Shown piece after piece: positions 1-16,600 of a DNA stretch of 50,000 nucleotides. The position numbers and the translations under genes are program-made. Below the pieces are notes generated by a model. The model ran no database searches, had not been told where the DNA came from, and worked only from the letters and a program-made list of their open reading frames with translations. The stretch comes from Chrysomallon squamiferum. Lineage: Eukaryota; Mollusca; Gastropoda; Neomphalida; Peltospiridae. Position 1 is the stretch's first letter. Every line of letters begins with the position of its first letter. The stretch spans positions 12,160,038 to 12,210,037 of the forward strand of contig CM022667.1 in the NCBI GenBank assembly GCA_012295275.1. Direction: 5' to 3'.

Positions 1-1531
1 GAGAAAAATACAAACTACTTTTTAAAATTTAATATTTGTTCTTATTTTTCAGATTTTTTTTTTAAAACTATTTTTATTTATTATTATTTCTTTTCATTTA
101 TTAAAAAAAAAGGAATACTTTATTTCAAACATCCTTTCTTTTCTTTTATCTTCTTTCATTCTTCTTTTCTTTCTTTTCTTTGATTCTTTCGTTCTTTTTT
201 CTTTCTTTTCATTGTTTGCGTCTTTCACTCTGATGATCGGTTTGCAGATTTTGACAATGAAGAAGAAAATACAACAACAGCCATTGTATACTAGAAAACC
301 TTAACACGTGTCTTTTTCACTTCCACGTGCTGTCTGTAAATTGTTTGTATTCCCTGGTTTGTATTATTGAGTTACCTATTTGCTTATGTTAAGCAAAACA
401 CGTGTGAAATGATTCTGTGAGGTCGACTTGACGTGAATAAATTTCAATCTCTGTGTTAGTTTATTGCTACAAGATTAACATAACTTATTGATATTATTAA
501 CGACACACGTACGGTCACCGCTACAGCTGAACGAAAAAAAAAAGAATGACAGCCCGAGGTACCATGGTGCGTACGATCGATCCTCACGAGAGGAGAATAG
601 AGTTTAATTCACCTAAGGTCCATTTAGAGTCGTATTTTCAGTTTTACAAAAGCTGGGTTAGGGTGCTATAGAAAGATGTATAAAAAAAAAAAATGTTCCT
701 AATTGATGAAAAATTGCTCTTGCTCTAACCATTTCAGTTGTTTTTTTGTTTTTTGTTGTTTTTGTTTTGTTTCTGAGGTATCATCATTATGTGTTAGAAA
801 ATGTCGATTAATATTTAACTGATCTGCAGCATAATATATTTTCTAAATTTAATTACTTTGTTTTACCGTTCCAACCAAATCTCCACGTACTGTATACATC
901 TGGTGAAATTTAAACCTTAAAAACTCAAGCAATAATCATTAATGTCAAAATGTGGCAATGCACCTTTAAACGAATATTTATACAAACTATTTGATAATAT
1001 ATATATATATATAAATTAAATTAAAATAAATAAATAAATAAATAAATAAAATAAATAAATAAATAAATAAAACAAGCAAGCAGAAAGTCCAGCGCAGCAT
1101 GGTTCATTCATTCAGCACGTTTGTCATGTTGACTTCACTACACAAGTATGAATTTAAATTCATGGTTTAAATTCTCGGCTTCATACTGAGATATTTTAAA
1201 TTATTTCTCTTTGTAGCAAAGTGTCACCCCACCAGAAAAAACTCATACCACATTAGGCAACTGACACTATACATTACACCAGCTCACACGTATCTGACGA
1301 CATTAATTATTCCAATCTACGGGAGCCCATTTGTGTCATGTTTTCCTAACACTGAAGTGACACCAGTAATGACATATTTCCTTTGTTCTGTTCTTGCTGC
1401 TGTTACTGCTGTTACAACTACAACTACTATAGTTACAAACGCTACTACTATCACTAATACTATGACTGCTCTTACTACTACTACTACAGCAACATATATT
1501 AATGCTGATGCCACTACTACTACTATGACCA

Positions 1532-1566
<35 letters not shown>

Positions 1567-3567
1567 AGCTAGTAATTAACATCCCAATTCAAATAATATT
1601 TCTTCTTCTTCTTCTTCTTTTTATTATTATTATTATCGTTGTTGTTGATATTTTTATCGCTGCTGCTATTGTTCTAATATTATGAAACCTCGAAGACGGT
1701 TATACCGTTATGGCCCTTTTGTTCCTCCATAGTACAGAGACCACAAGGATTGCGTGTAGGTATATAAGTATTGATTGCTGCACAGGGAAACATGAAATAA
1801 ACATGTTACTTGATGAATCGGGTGACAACAAAGAAACAAATGTAAATTTCTCTGCTAAATATGTTACGTATTTACATGACATGTTTTATACAGAAATAAC
1901 AGTTGTATTATTTTGTTTTTGTTTTCTCTTTTTTCTTCCTTTTTTTTAACCTTATTTTTATTTTAATATATTTTTTTATTTTTTATATTTATTATTTATT
2001 ATTTATTTATTTATTTATTTAATGGTATTAATATTAGTATTGTTAGTATTATTATTATAACTTTGAATTTTAATTTTATTATTATTATTAATATTAATAT
2101 TATTATTATTATTTATTTATTTTTTTTTTTTTTTTTTTTTGATTTTTTCTATATAATGTTTTTGTTTTGGTATGTTTTGGCGAAACTGTACAAAATAAAT
2201 AAATAAGTAAGTAACTAATGAAACAAATAAATAAAAATGAATGTCAGTTTTCTTCTTGCAAATTGCATACATCAATAATAATAATAATAATAATAATAAT
2301 AATCGTCTTTATACTATAATAAATTATAAATTTAACAACATACCCGATTGATTTTCAAACCAAAAATACCTTGCACGTGGACCAATTCACACCACTATGA
2401 CACGATCATTCACTACAATAACCCCCTCTAGCGGTCATAACGTCAAAATATAACAACAATACATTTATGATAATTTAATAATTTTTGCAGCACACCTCGC
2501 GTTTCGGATCAGAGGTCACCGGCCTCGCTTCGGAATGACAGCACGTGCAGTTAGTGGACGACATCCGAGTGGTCTCAATGCACGTGCAAGTGTTCTCGGG
2601 ACGCACGAGATGGAGGTGAAAGTTCGTGCTGGTTTTAAAAGCGTGGAAAGCACCCGTGTGCTGAATTGTTTTGTGTCTTGTGTGTCTATTGTGGAAGAGG
2701 TCAAATTATCAGGAAATGTTAGAATGATTTAATACAGAAATCTGTTATCTTTGTAAATATTTTAAAGTTTTAAGGATTTGGCCTTGCTAAAGTGTTTTCT
2801 TGTTATTGGTTTATTGGTTTATTTAATTAGTTATTTAGATATTTATTTATTGTCATTATCATTATTATTTATTTGTTTTGTTGTTATTATTATTATTACA
2901 GTTGTTGTTATTTTTGTTGTTATTATTATTACGATCACCGTTTTCATTTATTACAAAATCTGTAATCGTTTATTTATTAAATAAAACACCGGCCTGTATA
3001 CCAATAGTTACATGATTAACGAACAAAACTATAAAAAAAAAAAAAAAAAAAAGCTCAGATTCGTTTACAATCATATCTGTTTCAGCAAAATAGAAAAAAT
3101 AAACAAAATGACAAAACAAAAGCAGTTATTAAATAATAATTCTCTATTAATAACCTCATTGTTTCATTTTTCCCAACGAACATTCAATTACTTTATTAAC
3201 CAAAGCCATCTTCAAAGTGTCAACACAACAAACAAAAAAAAAACCCAACCCAACCACACACATCAAATCTAGCAACCGTTTACACAATACCATTTAAGAC
3301 CATCATTTATTTGAGCTATTTATCATCGCAGTGACAACGGATCAAATGTTTAATTAATAAACACGACGTTAATGACGTCTTATTATCGCCGTGGGATAAT
3401 ATTAAACTACTACGATCCAGGCAGATACATCATATATTATTTTTACACAGCCAGAGGCCTGGTTTGTCCCATTTTGTCAAACAGAAAGCAGAAGTGAGAG
3501 ATTGTGAGAGCGACTGTGAGAAAGAGACAGACAGAGATAAAGGGATGGACGGGTGGATGGAAGGATA
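1..3567. other. Intergenic, AT-rich, no gene seen
   Basis: A pyrimidine-rich stretch (120-210) is followed by three CACGTG palindromes within 100 bp (305, 324, 399). AAAT arrays lie at 1024-1071 and 1533-1567, TTA/TTAT-rich low-complexity at 1960-2150, and an AAT array at 2274-2304. A small higher-GC island (2490-2660) has two GCACGTGCA sites. The open frames here are short and repeat-driven. Confidence 0.7.
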
Positions 3568-3640
<73 letters not shown>

Positions 3641-3756
3641 ATGTATATGTAGTTACACATTGATGTTGAAACGAAGAAGAAGAAAAAAGATGAGATAGGG
3701 TAAATTACAATTCCAGATAAATTTATACACACACGCACAAACACAGAAGAGGGCGG

Positions 3757-3823
<67 letters not shown>
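3568..3823. repeat. GT-TA and GA microsatellite pair
   Basis: (GT)n (3568-3590) joins (AT)n (3591-3628). After about 130 bp there is a 65-bp GA array (3759-3823). Confidence 0.95.
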
Positions 3824-3828
<5 letters not shown>

Positions 3829-4518
3829 AGCAAGCTAAGCAAGCTATATGCATGTGCAAGAGAGAAGAAAGAAAAAATTAAAGATACTGCCTCATTAATT
3901 TTCCATCCTTATAAACGGACAAACTTCCAGAGTGGATTAAAATCAGACAGAAAAAAAAAAAAAAGAAGAGAAAACAGGGTTAAAAAAGGTCAAAATGTGA
4001 AGAAAAAAGAAAAAAGATAGAAAGAACGAAAGAAAAGCGAAGAAGAACAACCACAGCAAAGAATTCCCCAAGCATCTATTTAATAATAATTCTTTTTTTT
4101 TTTTTTTTTTTTTTTTTTTTGTTCTGTGTTTTTCATCTGAGCTCTGTTGAATCACTAAAGAGTGTATTTCCCTCTCATTCCGCTGATATTTAAAGCAATC
4201 GTGTTTTGAGCTGAGCTTTTAATTTCCTCGCCGAGCAAACAGTGATGAAGAGACCAACTGAAAACCCAAACCAGACCAGCATTGTGGACGAAAGTGGCAA
4301 GACAACTTTTCAATTGGCGTTCTGTTGACCCATGTAGCAATTAAAGGTTTCGAGTGACTGGATGTCGGCAGAAATTAATGTTGAATCAGTTTGGGGCTTC
4401 GTTTAATCAAGGTGCTGGAACATTTTGTTAATAAAATACGGAGGCTTGTCAAGATCGTTGACAGTTGCAGTTACCAGAATGTCGGAATGGAAAGGAAACG
4501 GCCAGATGTCTGAAAATA

Positions 4519-4557
<39 letters not shown>

Positions 4558-6118
4558 AAAAAGGGGGGTTTATTAAATGTTGAGTGTATACGTCAGTTTC
4601 TGTTATTGTAATGATTGTGTTTGTGTCGAATCATGTTTGGCCCCGGTTTGAAGAAATGGTAAAAGACGATAAATAAGACGACAGTGTTGATGATAAGTCT
4701 TCCTAATGATTAGGATAGTGATGATGATCATCTCGAATAATAATTGTAATAATCATCTTGAGAATGGGCATACGATAATTACAAAGTGTCAACGGTTTTT
4801 AGTGTTGTTCACTATCACTATCAATAGTCATGCTTACAGAAAAACGAGAATGTGACGTAAAAATTAGTCATATGAAAATCTGAGTTTACTGTCTACTGTT
4901 ACATACTGTGACTACGATTACTACTAACAATGTTACTACAACTGCTGCTGTAACAGTTGTCGTAGTAGTAGTTGTGAAAATGTTGTCAGACATTGTAGTG
5001 GCAATATGTACACTACAGTTATCATTACTATTACTACTACTTTATTTTTTCTGTGGTATTATTATCATTATGATTAATAATAATAATTATTATTATCGTC
5101 ATCATCATCATTATCATCATCTCGCCATCATCATCATCATTACTATTATTATTATTACTTCGTTCTTTTTTATCATTCTATTTTGTAGTTTTATTTTATT
5201 TTTCTCCTTTTATTTCTGTGTTTTTTTCTCACCCAAATGATTTTTTTTTCTGTGTTTTTAAAAACTCACCTCATCCGTATTCTAAGAACTTGATCTATAA
5301 AACAAATAAAACACTTAATTATTACATTGATAAATCCATTCAAACACAAGAATCAGAAAACAAGTGCATTCATTTATTCAATTTACCCCCCGTATGCATT
5401 TATTACCAACCACTTTAGAGTTTAAAAAAAAAAAAAAAAAAAAAGAAACAAAAAAAAAAAAGAACTCAAAAATCCACAAAAACACCAATATTCGCTTGTT
5501 CGGAATTCACAGAAGCCGGAAGTGCGCGCCCTAACCAAACAAATGGTTAACTTAAAATACGCAATTCAATAAAACGAAAACGGATTTTCAACAATGCTGA
5601 GATACCTTTAGCTAAAATTAACGCCGACGTAGGCCGGCTTTCGAAATGACACCAATAGATTTCTCGATCTATGCGTTATTCACGGCTAACAATGGTAATT
5701 AATTATGCGACAGTCTCACCTGATATTCTCGGTCATGGTGGCTGCCTCCCAAAGACGGTGTCGTCTGCTTTAATGAAAGAGCTCTCCTGAGCAGGAAGGC
5801 GTGAAATTCTCTACAGAGTGTTGCACGTGCCGCTAATATCGCACTAGACAAAGTTTGATTCGTTTAACTGACAGAACCATAACTTGTTTGTTAACTTAGT
5901 GAGACGAAAAAAAAAAAAAATAATAATGATAATAATAAAAAAATAAAAAATAACACAGTTTACTATTTCAAATCAAACGGGAAATTGTCTTGTTCGGGTA
6001 CCATTTGGCTTCCACGCCGTCGACGACTGCTTTAACAGACGACAAATGATCTCGCAGACGTCGTCGACCTGTTTGATTGGCGTCAACAAGTTGTGTGTTA
6101 GAGTGCAGATACAATGTT
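3824..6118. other. Intergenic, no gene seen
   Basis: Poly-T at 4093-4120, poly-A at 4524-4554 and 5424-5460, and degenerate ACT/ATC/ATT trinucleotides at 4900-5160. A unique, higher-GC segment at about 5500-5900 could be regulatory. No coding signature found. Confidence 0.65.
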
Positions 6119-6122
6119 TGTC

Positions 6123-6220
<98 letters not shown>

Positions 6221-6298
6221 ATAGACAAAAAGACACAAACAGTGAAAGACAGAGACAGGAACTGTGCGTGCATAATGAGTTAGATCCAGGGCCGGATT

Positions 6299-6329
<31 letters not shown>
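6119..6329. repeat. GT-GA compound microsatellite plus second GA array
   Basis: TG repeats (about 6121-6180) run directly into GA repeats (6180-6218). A second GA block at 6300-6329 is followed by poly-A. The several open frames here are repeat shadows. Confidence 0.95.
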
Positions 6330-6330
<1 letters not shown>

Positions 6331-7490
6331 AGGTTAAAAAAAAAAAAAAAAGTTTGAGAGAAAGAAAGAGAGATTCCATAACTTTTACCTTTTTTAGTTA
6401 AACAAAACGTCAGTATTTATTAAATGAAACTAATTTAATTTCCACAAGATGGCGCTTTGCATATACCTACTCAGTAACATATTTAATGACTTACTATCTT
6501 AGCTAAAATTATCATTTATTTATTTATTCATTGATTTATTCAGTCGTTCCTTCATTTATTACAACTTGACTATTTACCATAAAACGTTGTGTACAGTTCA
6601 ACGCATCTGCATCGAATAACCCTGTTTGCGGTTACCAACCTTACCAATAAAATAAATATGTATTAATCACTTTTAAGTTACACATGCGTGCCTACAGTAA
6701 ACGTCAACGCATAAAAAGACCATCATCTTGTTAATGGTTCTGGAATCACGGACTATCGGACAACTTGAGGCTGTAATTGTGTGATTTATTGATAAAGCAG
6801 TAAACGACGTTTTTTTAAATCATTTTTTTTTTCGTCAATGAATGCTTTTTTCATTTTTTTTATTTTCTCTAATCACAGGAAGAAAAGTAATGACCGGTAA
6901 AAGCTTTGATGTAGATCGCATCACGACACAAGTAAACGAAAGAGATCACAAACGATAAACTACCCCAGGACAAATACTAACAACAGCAATTAGTTATAAC
7001 CGCAAGGGCCGGTTCCACAAAAAGACGTTACGAAATTAATGATAAACTTACCTCGGGACAAAATTAACAATAGCAGTTAGATACAACCGCAAAAAAAAAG
7101 GGCTTTTCGACAGAGGTATGATTCGGGTGAAAAGGAAATGAAATAAAATGTTATGTTCTCCAGTGGAGCTGGGGTTAAGGAGTAAAACTGTGAAGATACT
7201 GGCATCACATAATGATACTAAAACTGTGGCGAGATGGTTAAGAACAAAATAGTTTGTGGCATCCATTTTATAGGAGTGCAGGTTACGAACTAATTTTGAT
7301 ATATTTTGATCATGTATGTAGATCTATAATAGGTCTTTAAGATAGAGATACATTTTTGTTATTCTGTTAATATATTTCGGAAGCACAGTGTGATTCAAGT
7401 TAGAATTATACTGGTCCGCCCCATAAAAGCCAAAGAAAATTGTTTACAACACACGCTTGTATTGAACATTAAACTTAAAAACAGTTGCAC
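6330..7490. other. Intergenic with a two-copy direct repeat
   Basis: Mostly unique AT-rich sequence. A segment of about 52 bp at 6952-7003 recurs with substitutions at 7040-7092; shared pieces include GATAAACT, GGACAAA and ACCGCAA. No gene seen. Confidence 0.7.
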
Positions 7491-9049
<1,559 letters not shown>

Positions 9050-9860
9050 CCTGTTTCTTTGCGATGTTTCAATTAAAACACACTTACATCGGAAGTGTGT
9101 TGCGAAGCTCGCTGACAGTTTGATATATCGGCCTGATAACGTTTGGAAACATGGCGTTTCGTATTTTTCTTTTTTTTCTGCACACAAAATTGAAAACGAC
9201 AATGTCCGCGTTACTACGAGGCGCTTTAGAAGGCAGACGTCTCCGAATAAACAAACCGGGCAAAGAAATGCGCGTGCGGCTCTCGTGCGACTGACGTCTT
9301 CATGACACGTTCGCGCCGGCGCGCTAATTTAATCGGAATATGAACGTTTACGCCGTTCATTAGTTGCGCGTTGTTTCTTAAACGTGCGTCAAATCTCGGC
9401 TTGATTAAAACCAACGTATACAGTCGAGAGATGTCTGGTGTCAATTTCAGGCCTCGTGCACAGCACGCGGATATTGATACCTAAGTGGATGGCCCATCTC
9501 GCGCGAATATCGCGGGGGCTTTCAAGAAATTAAAACAAGCAGCGGACCTTTTGGCTTAGGAGCGGGGGGAGAGACGGGAGGCGCTGGATCAGCAAACAGT
9601 TTTTAAGAAATGCTAGGCTAAATGCTTCCATATGAAATAAAAAGGCTCGACCTGAAAGCAAACACAAATTTGACCCGCGATTAAACGAGACGAGGCAAAT
9701 GTCGCAGCAGCGGTAAATTAGCTCTCGAAATCGTCAGACTGTCAGAGATGGTTTATAACTGCCGCTCATAACTTAATGAATGGCCAATCTGCTTAATACG
9801 GCGAAAAAGGTTTTAATCCAATTGAGTCGCTTATACAGACGGGAGATGATATAACGAGCT
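9050..9860. promoter_or_regulatory. Unique GC-elevated island, candidate regulatory element
   Basis: About 0.8 kb of non-repetitive, complex sequence with many CpG dinucleotides stands out between repeat fields. It has no credible coding frame and no splice-site pattern. It contains homeodomain-like cores such as GGATTAA, TAATGAATGG and CAATTGA near 9770-9830. Iroquois loci are known for flanking gene deserts with conserved enhancers, so a regulatory role is a reasonable inference, but conservation has not been checked. Confidence 0.35.
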
Positions 9861-9888
9861 TTTTTTTTTTTTGTTGTTGTTGTTGTCG

Positions 9889-9913
9889 GTTGAGGATTGA
9901 GGATCGAGGATCG

Positions 9914-9982
<69 letters not shown>

Positions 9983-10323
9983 TGAATGACATAAACATAA
10001 TATAATAGAGTGAATGACTGAAAGTTGTGAAAGTTGTATGAGAAACAATAAAAATGAAAGAGCAAGAAAGAATCAGTGAAAGAAAGTAAATGAAAGAGAG
10101 AAAGATAATAGAATGTGCAGGGAGAGAGAGCCAGAGAGAAATAGAGACAGAAAACAAAGAGAGAGAGAAAATATGATATATTGAATGACAGAAAAAAAAA
10201 TTGTATAATAGAGTGAATGACTGAAAGAAAGAAAGTTTTGAGAGTTGTAAGAGAATCAACGAAAACGAAAGAACAAGAAAGAATAAGTGAATGAAAGAAA
10301 GTCAATGAGAGAAAGTTAATAAA

Positions 10324-10406
<83 letters not shown>
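9889..10406. repeat. Duplicated GA array plus purine-rich spacer, 0.5 kb
   Basis: A GA array (9919-9977) is followed by an A/G-rich spacer, then a shorter GA-rich patch, a second version of the spacer and a second GA array (10327-10406). The two spacers share TATAATAGAGTGAATGACTG (10001 and 10203) and later pieces such as CAAGAAAGAAT. The left edge has GAGGATTGAGGATCGAGGAT. Confidence 0.9.
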
Positions 10407-10408
<2 letters not shown>

Positions 10409-11648
10409 TTTTGCAATAACGCTGACAAGTGAAGTGAACGACACAAATTAAGTGTGAAGAAATATTAATTCTATTACTCGCGTTGTCAAACCTCGTACAG
10501 CCGCCGTTCGGACACGACGCGTTAACTGTAGGAAATTGCTTATTTCGTCTCTTCTATTTATAGCTGCATTTGCATATTTCATTCTTTTATTATTTTACTA
10601 TTTTTAATTTTTGAAATTTATCTGTTATTATTATTATTATTATTGTTGTTGATGTTTCTTTGCTTTCTTATTTTATTAATATATTCTTTATTTACTGATT
10701 GATTTATTATTACTTTTTTCATCACGTTGCTAATGCTGTTGTATTTGTTGTTTAAACAATAAATGTTTTGTTTTAAATTCAGAAATTGATTTTATTTTAT
10801 TATTACTTCTTATATATATACACACACACAAACACACACACACACACATATATTCTTTTTAATTTAATTATTACATAAAACACGGAAAATGAACCACACA
10901 CATATATATATATAGATAGATAGATAGATAGATGGATATAGATATAGATATAGATATATATGGAGGATAAATAGATGGGCGAATTGGCATAAACAGAGAC
11001 AAAAGAAAAATGTATAAATGATATCGATCTTCCCATGTCAAAGAGACATTGTCATAAACATGTAGACAGAAAATGTCGAACAGGACAGAAAACAAGTAAA
11101 AATAAGAGCCGGTGGAGGTTTACACACATTTAAGTATTCCTTCTAGAAAGAATTCTACCATAAAAACCGAGATGTCGCTTGTAGAGACCACTCACAAAAA
11201 CGGAGCTTTGCAAGGAATTAACTACCAGAACGAACTCTCTTCTATAGTTCTCGTATAAAAGAGGGGACTATGGAATAACATTTTTTTTAGTATAATTACA
11301 TTAGACTCTATTTTCACATTAAACAAAACTGCGGACGACCCGCATAACTAGAGTGGTTCATTTTGACGTCAACCGACCATTTTTTTTAATGGCGATTTCC
11401 GGTAATCAAAACCTTAATGTTTTAATCTGCGAAGAGGGATTTAAGTTACGTGGTTGCTGACTGAATGTGCATGTCGGTGCGGTCAGGAGGATTAAGGGGA
11501 AGGGGGAGACTAAAACGAAGGAGGAGCAGTAGGAGGAGGAGGAGGTTTTATTTGATGTTTTCGGAATTGCCCCGACAAGTTTGTGCAATGTTATACAGCC
11601 AATAGTAGTAATCGCTGTTAATTTAATTGATCACTCTAACTCCTGACG
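10407..11648. other. Intergenic, no gene seen
   Basis: CA, TA and GATA microsatellites occupy 10811-10965. The rest is unique sequence with a modest purine-rich patch near 11500-11545. No coding evidence. Confidence 0.65.
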
Positions 11649-11649
11649 A

Positions 11650-11702
<53 letters not shown>
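11649..11702. repeat. AAT trinucleotide array
   Basis: About 18 perfect AAT units. Confidence 0.95.
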
Positions 11703-11729
11703 GCAGTCACACACATCGTTAAAAAGTTT

Positions 11730-12180
11730 CCATTCTCTTTTAGAACGCCTTCCTGTTTCCACGAATGCTCAAGTCGCAGTCATAAACACTCATAAGCCGA
11801 ACGAACGGCGAAGGAGTCACCGCTTGTACGTACGGGGGTGCATCGATTTTTCCATAACGGGATTTTAGCTTAATGTGATCAACCCTGTTACGCCTAATTG
11901 TAGCGAGTGTCCTTACGCCAAACGCGAAGAACAATTGTTCCTTGTTCCTATTAATACGGGACGGCATCCTCATTTGAATACGTGTCAACTAACGCACTTC
12001 CTATGGAGATCGTTACGCTTGTACATCGGAGCGATAATGTGATTCTCGTGTTCTCCGTTCATTTGTTGTGGTGTTACATTTCGCCGCGGACAAACCCGTT
12101 TCCCCAGCGGATGCGCGTAAAATTCTCCCCCGTCTGATAAAAAATGATCAGACATTACGATTCGCGAAGAACACTGGTTT
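11730..12180. promoter_or_regulatory. Unique GC-elevated island, candidate regulatory element
   Basis: Complex sequence rich in CpG for this window. An 82-codon minus-strand open frame inside (11740-11988) shows no family resemblance. A regulatory role is inferred only from its contrast with the surrounding low-complexity DNA. Confidence 0.28.
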
Positions 12181-12318
12181 TTGAACTTTCTTTCTTTCTA
12201 TTTAAATTTTGTTCTTCTTTTTTTTTCATTTGTCTCTCTCTTTTTTTTTTTTCTTTTTTTTTTTTCTTACTATAATATTTTACAGGCTTTTAGACTTTTC
12301 ATTTTATTTATTTATTTA

Positions 12319-14321
<2,003 letters not shown>

Positions 14322-14413
<92 letters not shown>

Positions 14414-14598
14414 CTGTATACGTTAGAGAGAATGTATACTTTACAGACAGAGAGAGAGAAAAAATAATTACGTAGCCTTTTATACAATTTTCTATTAGTA
14501 CAGTCTGTACAGTAATTAATAAATAACACACACACAAACACACACACACACACACACACACAAACTCAAACACAAAAAAAAAAAAAAAAAAATGGTAA
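14322..14598. repeat. GA array (about 90 bp), CA array and poly-A
   Basis: An uninterrupted GA run at 14322-14410, a CA array at 14527-14561 and poly-A at about 14574-14591. The minus-strand open frames (14140-14684) are Ser/Leu translations of the GA array. Confidence 0.95.
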
Positions 14599-15106
14599 AG
14601 GTGTTGATAGTAATCTATGTTACTCTCACGAAACCTAGTCAAACAATGACACCGAATGAATATATGGCACGTATACGTTTCCATACAAATTGACTACACT
14701 AATGTTAACACTTGTAACATTTTGCTTTTATCTGTGTACACTAAAATAACTGTCTGAATTTCTGTGCTGTCTTCCAACACCCTTTATCACGGCGCGCTTA
14801 CGTGTACGTGTGTGTGTGTGTGTGTTTGTGAGCTTCAAACACTGTAACAAAACGCTTCTCTCTTTCTCAGTTCCTGAGAGTCTGCCAGAACTGTGCGCTA
14901 TCTGAAAGATGGAATCGCTAAGCGTTGACAGAGAAGAGCAGAATTCCAAGTCGGTGTTCGTGTTAGATCGAGTCTCGTTTAGAATTTTCAGAGTTACAGC
15001 TTGTAGCTGGCTGTTCATCAAACAGTCAAAGTAATCGTTTCTGCGTAAAATTATTTCTTTTCGTCTGAATTGTATTGTTCACATATGTGTGTGTACGTGA
15101 ATATGT
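14599..15106. other. Intergenic, unique sequence, no gene seen
   Basis: A 97-codon minus-strand open frame (14728-15021) partly translates a GT repeat. I see no domain or homologue in it. Confidence 0.6.
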
Positions 15107-15171
15107 ATTATTATTATTGTTGTTGTTGTTGTTGTTGTTGTTGTTATTCTTATTGTTGTTACTGTAGTAGC

Positions 15172-15221
<50 letters not shown>

Positions 15222-15240
15222 CAGCAGCAGCAGTAGTGGT
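15107..15240. repeat. TTG and AGT/AGC trinucleotide arrays
   Basis: TTG units (15115-15145) are followed by AGT units (15166-15221) and a short AGC run. The resulting poly-Cys/poly-Ser frame is spurious. Confidence 0.93.
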
Positions 15241-15593
15241 AATAGTACTTTTATTTTAGTTCTGAATACGTATATGTATATGTCTTTTTATCTAATTAAA
15301 GTTTAATTTTAATGTATCTTAGCTTTCTTTTTATTTAATTAAATTAACTTGTCAACGAGGGTATTATACTTTTAAATTTTATTATAATTTATTTTATTGA
15401 TTTTAATTTATTTCTATGCTTATTCGTGTGTTTTGTTTCCTTTATCTTTTTTCTTCTTTTCTTTAAATTTGTTTCACTTTATTTCCCCTACTGAATTCAG
15501 TTTAATTCTCTGAAATTTATTGTAATTATTAAACTTTTTTTTTTTTCAATTTTTTTATAAATTTAATTAATTTACTTCATTTTTTTGTTGTTA

Positions 15594-15637
<44 letters not shown>

Positions 15638-15999
15638 GGTTTTTTTTTAATTTTTTGTTTTTTTGTTTCTTGTTTTGTTTTGTTTTTATTTTGTTTACTT
15701 AATTTATTCTATTAATTTTATTTGTTCCAGAATGAATAAAATAAAATATTTAGAAGACAAACAAATGTGAACATTTTTTTTTTTTATGAACGTGAAGCTG
15801 ACAAAACTTCACAAGCAACGTGGTGGGTGACAACGTGACCACGCATACATCTACGACTCGGGCACGGAGAAATCTTCAACGTTCATTCTACCTCTTCATA
15901 CCGTACGCAACAAACGCGTGCTAAAAATAGACTGCTTAGCAAATACCAGGTGTTTCTTTGTGTTGCAGTATCAAAAACTACCGTAACATAAAACAGTTG

Positions 16000-16035
<36 letters not shown>

Positions 16036-16600
16036 AAAAAAAAGGTGGAAAAAAAAAAAAAAAAAAAAAAAAAAGAATAAGAGGTGGAAAAAAAGAAAGG
16101 GAAGAAAAAAAAAAGAGACTTTATAAAGATCTTAAGACTTAAATCAACGCTTGCGCACGCGCGTTGCATCTGCTGCTCGTTGTGCGCGCGCACGTGCAAA
16201 TTGATTGGATGTGACGAGATATAGATATTCCGGATTACGAGGTTTCGGTTTGTACAGGTCGGGTTGCCGTGTAGTAAATCCGTTCCCGTTGGCGATAATG
16301 TTTGACAAAAATGTATGTAAAATGTTATGTATGTGTGTGTGTGTGTATATGTATATATGCATGTTTTACTAATTTTAAATAAAAATGTATGTATTACATG
16401 TTTCAAATAAATAAATCAATAAATAAATAAATAAATTCATCTGAGAAAAAATAAGTACAAAAATAAATAAATAAATTCATCTGAGAAAAAAATAAATAAA
16501 AAAATAAAAAAATAAAAAAATAAAACATTAAAAAAAAAAAAAAAAGAAAAAAAGGAAATATCACGTGATCTTGACGCGGGAAAAAAAAAAAAAACCATAC
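15241..16600. other. Intergenic low-complexity DNA with a small GC-rich patch
   Basis: TTTA/TTA-rich sequence with a TTA array (15598-15638), and long poly-A runs (about 16000-16033, 16050-16074). A GC-rich patch at about 16145-16200 holds GCGCACGCGCG and GCGCGCGCACGTGC. A direct repeat containing AAATTCATCTGAGAAAAAA lies at 16431-16450 and 16472-16491. Confidence 0.7.

Noticed and set aside
9793-10446. Minus-strand open frame of 217 codons
   Set aside because: Translation of GA arrays and purine-rich spacer as Ser/Leu repeats; not a credible protein.
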